Shown here: in pieces, positions 15,757 to 23,699 of the stretch
Layout: every line of letters begins with the position of its first letter
Position numbering within the stretch: position 1 is the first letter of the stretch
Source: Pimelobacter simplex
Lineage (GTDB): Bacteria > Actinomycetota > Actinomycetes > Propionibacteriales > Nocardioidaceae
Length of the DNA: 64,000 nucleotides
Direction: 5' to 3'
Assembly (NCBI RefSeq): GCF_024662235.1
Contig: NZ_CP096276.1
Location: forward strand, 1,736,001 to 1,800,000
The notes under the pieces: model-generated
Database searches by the model: none
What the model was told of the DNA's origin: nothing
What the model saw: only the letters and a program-made list of their open reading frames with translations
Program-made: the position numbers and the translations under genes

Positions 15757-16590
15757 ATGAGCGAGAAGCGACTTGCGGGGCGGACCCTGATGATGTCCGG
15801 CGGCAGCCGGGGGATCGGGCTGGCGATCGGGCTGGCGGCGGCGCGCGAGGGGGCGAACGTCGTCCTCCTGGCCAAGACCGACGTGCCGGACCCGCGGCTG
15901 CCCGGCACCGTGCACACGGCGGCGGCCGAGATCGAGGCGGCCGGCGGCCAGGCGCTGGCCGTGGTCGGCGACGTACGCGACGAGGCCTCGGTCGAGAACG
16001 CCGTGGCCCGCGCGGTGGAGCGCTTCGGCGGGATCGACATCTGCCTCAACAACGCCTCGGCCATCGCGCTCGACGGCACCGAGGCGCTGCCGGTCAAGAG
16101 GTTCGACCTGATGACCCAGATCCAGCTGCGCGGCACCTACCTGCTCACCCGGGCCTGCCTGCCGCACCTGCGCGCCGGCACCAACCCGCACGTCCTCTCG
16201 CTGAGCCCGCCGCTCAACCTGTCCCCGGAGTGGCTCGGCAAGCACCCCGCCTACACGCTCGCCAAGTACGGCATGTCGCTGCTGACCCTCGGCTGGGCGG
16301 CCGAGTACGCCGAGGCCGGGATCGCCGCCAACTGCCTGTGGCCCGAGACCCTCATCGCGACCGCGGCGGTGCAGAACCTGCTCGGCGGTGACGACGCGAT
16401 CGCCAAGGCCCGCACGCCCGCGATCGTCGCCGACGCCGCGATCGAGATCCTGACCCGCCCCTCGCGCGAGTTCACCGGCCACGCCGTGCTCGACGTCGAG
16501 GTGCTCCGCGAGGCGGGCGTCACCGACTTCTCGGGGTACGGCGGCACCGGCGAGCTGGAGTACGACATCTTCGTGGACGGCCCCCGATGA
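15757..16590 (+). CDS. HSDL2-like SDR dehydrogenase
   Basis: The 277-residue protein begins MSEKRLAGRTLMMSGGSRG and closely follows the SDR domain of HSDL2: SGGSRGIGLAIGLAAAREG, AKTDVPDPRLPGTVHTAA, NNASAI, SPPLNLSPEW and AYTLAKYGMS with catalytic Tyr and Lys. HSDL2 proteins of peroxisomes and bacteria are implicated in fatty-acid metabolism but their substrates are poorly defined. The SCP2 domain of the eukaryotic protein is absent. Its stop overlaps the next ATG by ATGA, coupling it to a PaaI-type hotdog protein. Confidence 0.86.
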   Translation: MSEKRLAGRTLMMSGGSRGIGLAIGLAAAREGANVVLLAKTDVPDPRLPGTVHTAAAEIEAAGGQALAVVGDVRDEASVENAVARAVERFGGIDICLNNASAIALDGTEALPVKRFDLMTQIQLRGTYLLTRACLPHLRAGTNPHVLSLSPPLNLSPEWLGKHPAYTLAKYGMSLLTLGWAAEYAEAGIAANCLWPETLIATAAVQNLLGGDDAIAKARTPAIVADAAIEILTRPSREFTGHAVLDVEVLREAGVTDFSGYGGTGELEYDIFVDGPR

Positions 16591-16961
16591 GCGCCCCCCG
16601 CGATGCGTACGCCGCCACGCTCGGCGTCGACGTCACCGGTCACGGCGGCGGGCGTGCCGAGGCCCGCGTCGTCGTCACCGGCGACCACCTCAACCCGCAC
16701 GGGACCGCGCACGGCTCGTTCCTGTTCTCGCTGGCCGGCATCGCCCTGGCCGCGGCGGCCAACGACGCCGAGCACTCCGGCGTGGTCAGCGCGGTGCAGA
16801 TCGACTACGTCCGCCCGGCGCGGCCCGGGGACGCGCTCGTGGCGAGCGCCGAGGTCGCCGAGCGGCTGGCCAAGGAGGACATCTTCGTGATCCGGGTGAC
16901 CCACGGCGACGAGCTCGTCGCCCGGGCGACCGGGCGGGCGAACCGGCGGGTGCGCGCCTAG
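16587..16961 (+). CDS. PaaI-like hotdog protein, catalytic Asp apparently missing
   Basis: The 124-residue hotdog fold protein matches PaaI-type acyl-CoA thioesterases: HLNPHGTAHGSFLFSLAG, then VQIDYVRPARPGDALVASAE. In characterised PaaI the active-site region reads HGG..FSLAD, where the Asp activates water; here the same place reads FSLAGIALA, with Gly. The protein may therefore be inactive, use another residue, or bind CoA esters as a sensor. It is coupled to the HSDL2-like SDR and lies opposite a PaaX-family regulator, so an acyl-CoA role remains likely. Confidence 0.8.
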   Translation: MSAPRDAYAATLGVDVTGHGGGRAEARVVVTGDHLNPHGTAHGSFLFSLAGIALAAAANDAEHSGVVSAVQIDYVRPARPGDALVASAEVAERLAKEDIFVIRVTHGDELVARATGRANRRVRA

Positions 16962-16979
16962 GGCGTGCTCCCCAGCCGC

Positions 16980-17588
16980 TCAGCGGCGGTGCCGGCGGAC
17001 CTTGGCCCGCACCTTGTGCCGGGCCTGCTGGGTGGCCTGGGCCGTCGCGACGTCGATGAGGCTCTGCGGGACCGGGTCGGTGAGTGCCGCCGCGGTCGCG
17101 GCGGCCTGGGCCTGGTCCGCGGCGGTCTGGGCGGCGACGGGAGTGGCCTGCTCGACGGCGACCTCGCCCGCGATCTGCGTGGCGAGCGCGTCGGCGGCGG
17201 CCTGGGCCTTGCGCTCCGCGCAGGCGCGGGCCTTGGCCCGGGTGGCGCGGGTGCAGCTGCGCTCGGCGGTCTGGGTGGCCCGGCCGGTCGAGGTCGCGGT
17301 CGCCGTGCTCGACCGGGTGGCGCTCAGGTAGACGTAGCCGCGGCCCTTGGCCCGGTGCCAGTGGCCGTGGTGGCGCTTGCGCACCTTCACGACGACGGTC
17401 TGCCGGTAGGCCCGTGCGCTGCGGGTCGCGGTGACGGTCGCGCTCCGGGTGACGCTGACCGTCGCGCTGCGCGTCGCCGTGACCTTGACGTCGGCGGCGG
17501 CGGCCTCGGCGGGGGCGGCCAGGGACGGCGTCGCGAGCAGGGCGAGGCTCGTGGCGAGCACGGTCAGGGCACGACGAGGAGAGGACAC
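16980..17588 (-). CDS. Secreted Ala/Thr/Arg-rich repeat protein
   Basis: A 202-residue protein of no recognised family. Residues 1 to about 32 form a Sec signal peptide (basic MSSPRRAL, hydrophobic TVLATSLALLATPSLA, then Ala-rich). Residues 37-60 hold three 8-residue units, TATRSATV, SVTRSATV, TATRSARA, and the theme returns at 89-96. A basic stretch KVRKRHHGHWHRAKGRGY follows, then an Ala-rich, probably helical half with two cysteines, and a very basic tail (HKVRAKVRRHRR). It may bind an acidic polymer such as teichoic acid or DNA, but that is only inference. GTG 17588 was chosen because the signal peptide begins there. Confidence 0.65.
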   Translation of the reverse strand: MSSPRRALTVLATSLALLATPSLAAPAEAAAADVKVTATRSATVSVTRSATVTATRSARAYRQTVVVKVRKRHHGHWHRAKGRGYVYLSATRSSTATATSTGRATQTAERSCTRATRAKARACAERKAQAAADALATQIAGEVAVEQATPVAAQTAADQAQAAATAAALTDPVPQSLIDVATAQATQQARHKVRAKVRRHRR

Positions 17589-17616
17589 CGCGGCAGCGTG
17601 CCCGCCCCGCCGCGGG

Positions 17617-18828
17617 TCAAACCAGCCGCAGCCGGAGCCGCAGTCGTGCGTGCCGGCGCACGAAGATGCTCGGCACCCAGGCCGCGGCCTCCTCCTCGGG
17701 ACCGTCGAGGGTGAACGACGTGGTCCGGGTGAGCAGCGCGTGGATCGCCACGGTCGCCTCGAGCCGGGCGAGCGCGGAGCCCACGCAGAAGTGCGTCCCG
17801 CGCCCGAAGGCGAGGTGCCGGCGGACGCCGGCGCGGCCCAGGTCGAGGGCGCCGGGCTCCTCGAAGCGAGCCGGGTCGCGGTTGGCCGCACCCCAAAGGA
17901 GCAGCAGGCTGCTCCCGGCCGGGAGGTCGACGCCGCCCAGCGTGGTGTCGGCGAGGACGTGCCGGTAGTGCCCGCGGAAGGGCGACTCCAGGCGCAGGCA
18001 CTCGTCGAGGAACGGGTCGATCAGGTCGGGCTGGGCGCGCAGCAGGCGCTGCAGGCAGGAGTCCGTCGCCAGCCGCCGGGCGGCCGTGGCGAGCAGGCCC
18101 GCGGTCGACTCGCCGCCGGCGCCGACGAGCTGCAGCAGGACCAGGACCGCCGTACCGGGCTCGAGGTCGCCGACCTGGCAGGCGACGGCGAGCTCGCCCA
18201 TGAGGTCGTCGCCGGGCCGGTCGAGCGCCTCGTCGAAGCGGGCGGCGAGGTAGGCGTGCAGCTCGAGCGAGGCGTTGATCGTGGCGTCCAGCCGCTCGCC
18301 GTCGACCCAGCCGCCGAGCATCTCGGTGCTGTCGTAGGCCCAGCGCAGCAGCGCGGGCACGTCCGCGGGCGCCAGCCCGATCAGCTCGGCGACCAGCGCG
18401 AGCGGCAGCCGGTCCGCGACGTCGCGCGCCCAGTCGACGGTGCCGCCCGCGCAGTGCGCCGACCACAGCCCGTCGACCTGCTCCTCGACGGAGGTCTCCA
18501 GCGCCCGGATCCGGCGGCCGAGCGTGGCCAGCACGGCGGAGCGGTGCAGCCGGTGCGCGGGATCGTCGGCGGTGGCCAGGACCTGCTCGACGGTGCCGCC
18601 GCCGTCCATCGGCAGCGCCCCGGCCGACCCGTCGGCCCGGCGCAGGAGCACCGAGCGCAGGTGCGAGGAGTAGGTCTCGGGCGCGCCGAGCACCTCCTGG
18701 ACCAGGTCCCACGACGAGACCAGGTGGAAGCCGGTCGCGCCGACCCGGTGCACCGGCGCCGCGGCCCGCAGCCGGTCGAGCGCCGGGTACGGGTCGTCGA
18801 TGAGCGCCGGGTCGAAGACGTCGAACAT
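17617..18828 (-). CDS. Cytochrome P450
   Basis: The 403-residue soluble P450 has the I-helix oxygen-binding motif AGGEST, the K-helix ECLRLESPFRG (ExxR), and the heme loop FGRGTHFCVG with ligand Cys348. Size and motifs match bacterial class I enzymes that need ferredoxin and reductase, neither of which is nearby. The divergent TetR gene at 18933 is the probable regulator. Substrate is unknown; the region's catabolic character makes a hydrocarbon, terpenoid or steroid hydroxylase plausible. Confidence 0.9.
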   Translation of the reverse strand: MFDVFDPALIDDPYPALDRLRAAAPVHRVGATGFHLVSSWDLVQEVLGAPETYSSHLRSVLLRRADGSAGALPMDGGGTVEQVLATADDPAHRLHRSAVLATLGRRIRALETSVEEQVDGLWSAHCAGGTVDWARDVADRLPLALVAELIGLAPADVPALLRWAYDSTEMLGGWVDGERLDATINASLELHAYLAARFDEALDRPGDDLMGELAVACQVGDLEPGTAVLVLLQLVGAGGESTAGLLATAARRLATDSCLQRLLRAQPDLIDPFLDECLRLESPFRGHYRHVLADTTLGGVDLPAGSSLLLLWGAANRDPARFEEPGALDLGRAGVRRHLAFGRGTHFCVGSALARLEATVAIHALLTRTTSFTLDGPEEEAAAWVPSIFVRRHARLRLRLRLV

Positions 18829-18932
18829 GGCTCCAGCGTCGGGCCGGGTCCCGGCGCCGTCAACGGGAGCGGACAGGCCCGACCCGGACTCCGGTGCCGG
18901 TGTCTCATCCGCCGCTTGGAGGTGGCGCGAGC

Positions 18933-19511
18933 GTGTCTCGTCACGAGATGCTTCGCCGCATGACGCAGGAGGACTGGCTGATCGACGGGCGACGCCGGGA
19001 CGCCGCCGTCCGCCGGGTGCACCGGGCGGCGCGCGAGCTGTTCCTGGAGCGCGGCGTCGAGCGGACCACGGCGGACGCCGTCGCCCGGCGGGCCGGCTGC
19101 TCGCGGGCGACCTTCTACCGCCTGGTGGGCAACCGGGCGGCTCTCGTCGACGCGCTGCTGACCGCCGGCGCCGCGAGCGTGGTCGCGCGGGTCGAGGCGG
19201 CGACGGCGGGTCTCACCGGCGCGGCCCGGGCGACCGAGGCGATCGTGACCGCGGCCGAGGCGATCCGGGCGGACGCCGTCGTCGCCGCCTGGCTGCGCGA
19301 CCGGGCGAGCCTCGACGACGTCCTCGGCGGCCCCGAGGGCATCACCGCGCTGGCGCGCACGCTCACCGGTGCCGCCCGGACGGGCACCGCCGACGGCGAG
19401 TGGATCGTGCGCTCGGTGCTGGCGCTGGTGGCGATGCCGGGCCGCGACGGCGCGGCCGAGCGCGAGCTCGTGGCGTCGTACGTCGTCCCGGGACTGGGAC
19501 TGCCGGGCTAG
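18933..19511 (+). CDS. TetR family transcriptional regulator
   Basis: A 192-residue TetR protein with HTH around residues 22-65 (RAARELFLERGVERTTADAV, GCSRATFYRLVGNRAALVDA). It is divergent from the P450 and probably regulates it. GTG 18933 is chosen because GGAGG at 18918-18922 precedes it; an in-frame GTG at 18894 and ATGs at 18951 and 18960 are alternatives. The ligand-binding half is Ala-rich and gives no clue to the inducer. Confidence 0.84.
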   Translation: MSRHEMLRRMTQEDWLIDGRRRDAAVRRVHRAARELFLERGVERTTADAVARRAGCSRATFYRLVGNRAALVDALLTAGAASVVARVEAATAGLTGAARATEAIVTAAEAIRADAVVAAWLRDRASLDDVLGGPEGITALARTLTGAARTGTADGEWIVRSVLALVAMPGRDGAAERELVASYVVPGLGLPG

Positions 19512-19540
19512 AGCGTGCCGTCGACCGCGGTGGCGGCCGG

Positions 19541-20881
19541 CTACCGCGGCTGATCGATGGCCCGCTCGGTGCCCAGCCGGGCCCGAGCGGCGGCGCGCGT
19601 CCCGGCGTCCCGCGAGCCCGGCGCGGCCTGGGCCGCCGAGGCGGTGCCCTTCCAGGTGCCGCGGATGTCGTGCTCGCGCTGCATCCGGCCGAAGTAGTCG
19701 ACCACCTCGACCTCCTTGGCCCGCAGCGCGAGCTCGGTCGAGGTCGGCCCCTCGGCGACCGGGGCGTCGGCCGCGACCGCGGCGGCCCGCTCCTGGGCCC
19801 GGGCGGCCGCCAGCCGCTCGCCGACGTGGTCGGCCCACGCCTCGTAGAACGCCGCCCGCGCCGTCGACCCGTGCACCGGCCGTACCTCCCAGCGCCGCCG
19901 CCGCGCGTCCCACACCTGGCGCTGGTCGGCCTTGTGGGCGCCCGAGCGCAGGTGGGCGTCGCCGTCGGCGACCATCTGGGTGACCAGCGAGGCGTAGAGC
20001 GCCTTGACCACCGCGAGGTCGGAGGGGAAGCCGTAGAGCGTCACCCGGGTGTTGCTCGTGTAGATCGCCACCCGCACGTCGTTGGCCCGCGCGATCTCGA
20101 GCACCAGCCGCACGTAGCGCGCCAGCGAGCGCTTGCCGGACTCACCGATGAGGACCGTCTCGTAGGCCGGGTCCTCGCGCTGCTCCTCGGCGCCCGCCGT
20201 TGCCCGCGCCACCGCCAGCGCGATCTGGTGCCGGGTCGCCAGCGCCTGCGCCTTGGCGAAGAAGGCGTCGCGCTCGGCCGTGTTGCTCGTCCGCTCGGCC
20301 TGACGCAGCAGCCGCCCGATGCGCAGCAGCGTGCGGTCCTCGCCGTCGACCCCCGTGTCGAGCCCGGTCAGCCGGTAGGCGGTGTGGAGCAGGTCGGCCT
20401 GGACCGGCTGCCCGATGTCCTCGAGCAGCCGCAGGTACGTCGTGCGGAACTCCCGCCCGTGCCCCTCGGCCGGGTTGAGGTGGTGGGCCAGCTCGTGCAG
20501 CACCACCGCCGCCCGCAGCGACCACGCGCCGCCGACCTCGCGCGGCGGGATCGCCATCACCCCGCGCAGCGGGAGCTCGTCGTACTCGTAGTGGGCGCGC
20601 GAGCGCCCGCGCCGGGCCCGGACCACGACCGGGACGCTCGCGCGGTCGAGGCCCGCGCCGTCGTCGTACCGGCTGGCGGTGGCGGTCAGGTGGGCGAGCA
20701 CCCGGTCGACGTACGCCTGGACGGCGGTGGGGTCGGAGAACCGCACCTCGACCTCGGGCTCGAACGCCTGCACGCTCGCCCCTACCCGGACCCGGACCGG
20801 CTCGCCCGGCGTCCGGCTCGCGTCGTCGAGCCAGCCGGCGAAGAGGTCCTCGGCGGCGTAGACGTCACGCGTGTCGGGCAT
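19541..20881 (-). CDS. TIGR04338-type metallohydrolase with DUF2786 domain
   Basis: The 446-residue protein has a zinc-peptidase-like N-terminal domain with HELAHHL and, about ten residues later, GHGREF, a layout that supplies two His from HExxH and a third His. The middle part (LLRIGRLLRQAERTSNTAER, AFFAKAQALATRHQIA) is the DUF2786 domain, and the C-terminal region contains a predicted charged helix. Such proteins are widespread in actinobacteria and of unknown substrate. It is cytoplasmic, with no signal peptide. It converges on tetR and is divergent from a secreted protein. Confidence 0.78.
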   Translation of the reverse strand: MPDTRDVYAAEDLFAGWLDDASRTPGEPVRVRVGASVQAFEPEVEVRFSDPTAVQAYVDRVLAHLTATASRYDDGAGLDRASVPVVVRARRGRSRAHYEYDELPLRGVMAIPPREVGGAWSLRAAVVLHELAHHLNPAEGHGREFRTTYLRLLEDIGQPVQADLLHTAYRLTGLDTGVDGEDRTLLRIGRLLRQAERTSNTAERDAFFAKAQALATRHQIALAVARATAGAEEQREDPAYETVLIGESGKRSLARYVRLVLEIARANDVRVAIYTSNTRVTLYGFPSDLAVVKALYASLVTQMVADGDAHLRSGAHKADQRQVWDARRRRWEVRPVHGSTARAAFYEAWADHVGERLAAARAQERAAAVAADAPVAEGPTSTELALRAKEVEVVDYFGRMQREHDIRGTWKGTASAAQAAPGSRDAGTRAAARARLGTERAIDQPR

Positions 20882-20989
20882 GGTCGAAGCCTCTCAGGTC
20901 CCGCCGACATATTCCGGGACCGGTCGGGGTAGCCTCCGCTGGCGGCAAACGCCGCGAAGGTTCACCACAACTCAATTCCGGGGACTCCC

Positions 20990-21721
20990 ATGAACATGAA
21001 CATGAAAGCACTGCGCCGCGTCGTCCTGATGGTCGTCGCGCTCGTGGCGAGCTCGCTCTCGCTCGTCACCGTGTCGTCGGCGCCCGCGAGCGCCGACACC
21101 TACAACGGTGCCGTCGACGTCCGGGCGACCGTCGCGGTCCGCGAGGGCGGCACCGCCACCGTCGAGGCTCAGGTCTACTTCACCGCTCCCGACAACGAGG
21201 ACTACCTCGTCTCGGCCGGCACCGCCCGCCTCGAGCAGCTCGCCTACGGCTCGTCGACCTGGGCCGCCGTGAGCACCCAGACGATCACCACGTCGACCAA
21301 CAAGCTGACCTGGACGGTCCGCCCGGCCAAGACCACGAAGTACCGCGTCGTCTACTCCGGCGGCACCTACACCTACCCGAGCGAGACCGTCGTCTGGACG
21401 CCGGCCACCTCGGCGCCCGTGTCGGTCGGCGTCGCGCGCAACCTGCACGACAAGTACAAGAAGCGCACCAAGGTCTTCAGCGGCAAGGTCACCTCCTACG
21501 GCCGCAAGCCGGTCATGATCCAGAAGACGACCTGCGCCACCCCGAAGGCCGCGACCTGCAAGTGGACGAAGTTCCGCACGGTCAAGACCAACGCCAAGGG
21601 CGCCTGGTCCGTCAAGCTGCCGTTCAAGCGCACCAAGACGACCTTCCGGGCGGTCGTCAAGCCGGGTGCCGGCTACATCACCAGCTACTCCAACTGGGTC
21701 ATCAGCACCCAGCTTCGCTGA
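20990..21721 (+). CDS. Secreted protein with Ig-like/beta-rich domains
   Basis: The 243-residue protein begins with three closely spaced ATG codons (20990, 20996, 21002), then a signal peptide ending at PASA-DTYNG near residue 36. The mature part is beta-rich with two repeated segments: TWTVRPAKTTKYRVVYSG in the first half, and VFSGKVTSYGRKPVMIQKTT plus GAWSVKLPFKRTKTTFRAVV in the second. This pattern is common in actinobacterial extracellular proteins of unknown function. Two cysteines (TTCATPKAATCKW) could form a disulfide. Not recognised as any enzyme. Confidence 0.75.
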   Translation: MNMNMKALRRVVLMVVALVASSLSLVTVSSAPASADTYNGAVDVRATVAVREGGTATVEAQVYFTAPDNEDYLVSAGTARLEQLAYGSSTWAAVSTQTITTSTNKLTWTVRPAKTTKYRVVYSGGTYTYPSETVVWTPATSAPVSVGVARNLHDKYKKRTKVFSGKVTSYGRKPVMIQKTTCATPKAATCKWTKFRTVKTNAKGAWSVKLPFKRTKTTFRAVVKPGAGYITSYSNWVISTQLR

Positions 21722-21747
21722 CCGTCTCAGCACAGCCAGCCGGAGCC

Positions 21748-21763
21748 GCCTGACCCGTCAGGC
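21748..21763. terminator. Short inverted repeat GCCTGAC-CC-GTCAGGC at convergent ends
   Basis: A 7-bp inverted repeat lies between the secreted-protein gene and the convergent transferase gene and overlaps the latter's stop codon. The two-base gap forces a shorter stem in RNA, so terminator function is weakly supported. Confidence 0.3.
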
Positions 21764-22900
21764 CGACTCCTCCAGACCGGCTTCGGGGCTCGCGCCCCGG
21801 AGCCGGTCGCGCTTTTCGACCAGCGCCGTGACCGCCTCGACGAAGCGGACGGTGCTGTCGCCCACCCCGTTGTCGTCGAAGTAGTGGTGCCGCATGGCCG
21901 CCCGCGCGATGCGGTGCTCGTCGTGGGCGAGGCGGTCGGTGAGCAGGGCGGTGAGGCCGGGGAGGTCGGCGGTGTCGATGACGTCGGCGCAGCGGCTGAC
22001 GGGGACCTCCTGGCGCAGGCGCTCGGCGTCGTGGTGGCGGTCGGTGATGAGGATCGGCTTGTCGGTCTGGAGGTAGAGCCAGTCGAGGCCGACCGAGGAG
22101 ACGTCGGTGATCATCGCGTCGCAGCCGGGGAAGACGGCGAGGATGTCGCCCTGCCAGATCGCGGCGTGGCCGGCCTCGGGCTCGGCCTCGGCGGCGCGCT
22201 CGACGAGCTCGAGGATGGCCTGGTGGGCCTCGCGGATGGCGGGGGTCTGGCTCGTGGTCACCTTGGGGTGCGGCTTGTAGACCAGCCGTACGTCGGGCAC
22301 CGCGAGGACCGAGCGGGCGATCTCGACGCCGAAGACGTCGACCGAGGTGTAGTCGTTGTAGTCCGCGTCGCCCTCCCAGGTCGGCGCGTAGAGCACCGTA
22401 CGACGCTCGCTCGGCGGCACCAGCGGAGCCGGGCGCAGGTCGAGCTGGGGGCGGCCGATGCGGACCAGGCGCGACTCGTCGAGCTCCATCAGGGCCGCGC
22501 GGTGGCGCAGCACGGCGGCCTCGCCGGCGACGAAGACGCGGTCGTAGGCCTTGGCGTTGTTGGACACCATGCTCTGCTTGTCGCTCTCGCCGTGGTTGAT
22601 GTGCACGTGCAGCATCCGGCCGTCGAGCAGCGAGTTGAAGTTGAGCATCGAGTTGTTGCAGTAGAGGACGACCTTGGCGTCGAGCTCGTCGTAGGTCGCG
22701 GCGAGGTCGGCGAAGCCCGGGGCGAGGTGCAGCGGCAGCGAGGTGCGCTCCTCGAGGAGCGCCCGGGTGTCGGCGTCGCGCACCAGGAGCGCGACGGGAT
22801 GGGTGTCATCGAGCCGTTCGAGCACGGGCAGCCACTGGAGGAGCTGGTAGACCCGGGTCGGGTCGTCGGCGAAGTAGGCGATGACGTGGGGCTTCTGCAC
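21758..22900 (-). CDS. CDP-glycerol glycerophosphotransferase-like (TagF family)
   Basis: The 380-residue enzyme has the landmarks of poly(glycerophosphate) transferases: HVHINHGESDKQSM, LYAPTWEGDADYND, LVYKPHPK and ITDVSSVGLDWLY. These enzymes add polyol phosphate from a CDP-polyol to teichoic acid or capsule polymers at the inner membrane face. It is divergent from a hexapeptide acyltransferase, suggesting a small cell-wall or surface-glycan locus. GTG 22900 has a -10 box 6 nt upstream. The actual donor (CDP-glycerol, ribitol or other) is not determinable. Confidence 0.85.
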   Translation of the reverse strand: MQKPHVIAYFADDPTRVYQLLQWLPVLERLDDTHPVALLVRDADTRALLEERTSLPLHLAPGFADLAATYDELDAKVVLYCNNSMLNFNSLLDGRMLHVHINHGESDKQSMVSNNAKAYDRVFVAGEAAVLRHRAALMELDESRLVRIGRPQLDLRPAPLVPPSERRTVLYAPTWEGDADYNDYTSVDVFGVEIARSVLAVPDVRLVYKPHPKVTTSQTPAIREAHQAILELVERAAEAEPEAGHAAIWQGDILAVFPGCDAMITDVSSVGLDWLYLQTDKPILITDRHHDAERLRQEVPVSRCADVIDTADLPGLTALLTDRLAHDEHRIARAAMRHHYFDDNGVGDSTVRFVEAVTALVEKRDRLRGASPEAGLEESA

Positions 22901-22906
22901 TCCCGG

Positions 22907-22912
22907 ATTTTA
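22907..22912 (-). promoter_or_regulatory. -10 hexamer TAAAAT of the TagF-like gene
   Basis: Minus-strand TAAAAT ends 6 nt before the GTG at 22900. It is the most AT-rich -10 box in the window and faces away from the promoter at 22969. Confidence 0.6.
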
Positions 22913-22968
22913 CGGCCCCGAACGGGGTGCGAACGAACCGGAGAACCCCCGCCAAGGTTGCATTTCGG

Positions 22969-22974
22969 TAACCT
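22969..22974 (+). promoter_or_regulatory. -10 hexamer TAACCT of the acyltransferase gene
   Basis: TAACCT ends 6 nt before the GTG at 22981, so transcription should begin at or within a base of the start codon. Confidence 0.55.
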
Positions 22975-22980
22975 CCACCG

Positions 22981-23643
22981 GTGCCCGATCTCCGGCGTCC
23001 GCTCCACCGCCTGCTCAACCGCTCCATCCATGCTGCCTGGCGCTGGGCCGAGCACGTGGGCGACGTCTCGCCGGGCACCGACCTGGCCGACCGGTTCGGG
23101 ACCTTCGGGCCCGGCGCGTGCCTGGCCTTCCCGCTCTCCGACGTGGTCAACGCGAGCGCGATCCACATCGGGCGGGACACCCTGATCGGCAAGTACGCGA
23201 CGCTGTCGGTCGGCTACGGGCCGACCCAGGAGGTGCTCCCCGAGCGCGGCCTGGTGGTCGGCGAGCGCTGCGTCCTCGGGGCGCGCATCTGCATCACCGC
23301 GCACGAGTCGATCGAGATCGGCGACGACGTGTGGTTCGGGCAGGACGTCTTCGTCTCCGACGCCAGCCACGGCTACCAGGACCCCGAGGTCCCGGTGGGC
23401 CGCCAGTTCGGCGCGCACCAGCCCGTCTCCATCGGTGCCGGCACGTGGATCGGGCACGGCGCCATGATCCTGCCCGGTACGACGATCGGCCGGAACGTCG
23501 TCGTCGCGGCGGGCTCCGTGGTGCGCGGCGACGTACCGGACCACAGCGTCGTCGGGGGAGTGCCGGCCAAGCTGATCCGGCGCCTCGAGCCGGGGGCCGG
23601 CTGGGTCCGGGTGCGCGAGGACGCCCCCGCCGTCAGCGGGTGA
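22981..23643 (+). CDS. Left-handed beta-helix (hexapeptide) acyltransferase
   Basis: The 220-residue protein carries hexapeptide-repeat turns, for example IGRDTLIGKYATLSVG, IEIGDDVWFGQDVFVSDASH with the likely catalytic His, and IGRNVVVAAGSVVRGDVP. It closes with VVGGVPAKLIR, characteristic of trimeric acetyltransferases such as those of the maltose/CapG type. It probably O-acetylates a sugar or a cell-wall polymer and sits opposite a TagF-like transferase. It starts at GTG with a leaderless-type promoter. The acyl acceptor is unknown. Confidence 0.83.
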   Translation: MPDLRRPLHRLLNRSIHAAWRWAEHVGDVSPGTDLADRFGTFGPGACLAFPLSDVVNASAIHIGRDTLIGKYATLSVGYGPTQEVLPERGLVVGERCVLGARICITAHESIEIGDDVWFGQDVFVSDASHGYQDPEVPVGRQFGAHQPVSIGAGTWIGHGAMILPGTTIGRNVVVAAGSVVRGDVPDHSVVGGVPAKLIRRLEPGAGWVRVREDAPAVSG

Positions 23644-23699
23644 GCACCGCCCGGCCGGTAAGGTGGTGCACTCCTGACCCGCCCTGTTGAAGGACACCG

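Noticed and set aside
12886..18828. AurF-like oxygenase and P450 as part of a natural-product gene cluster
   Set aside because: No polyketide, peptide or terpene synthase and no tailoring set is present; catabolic context fits better.
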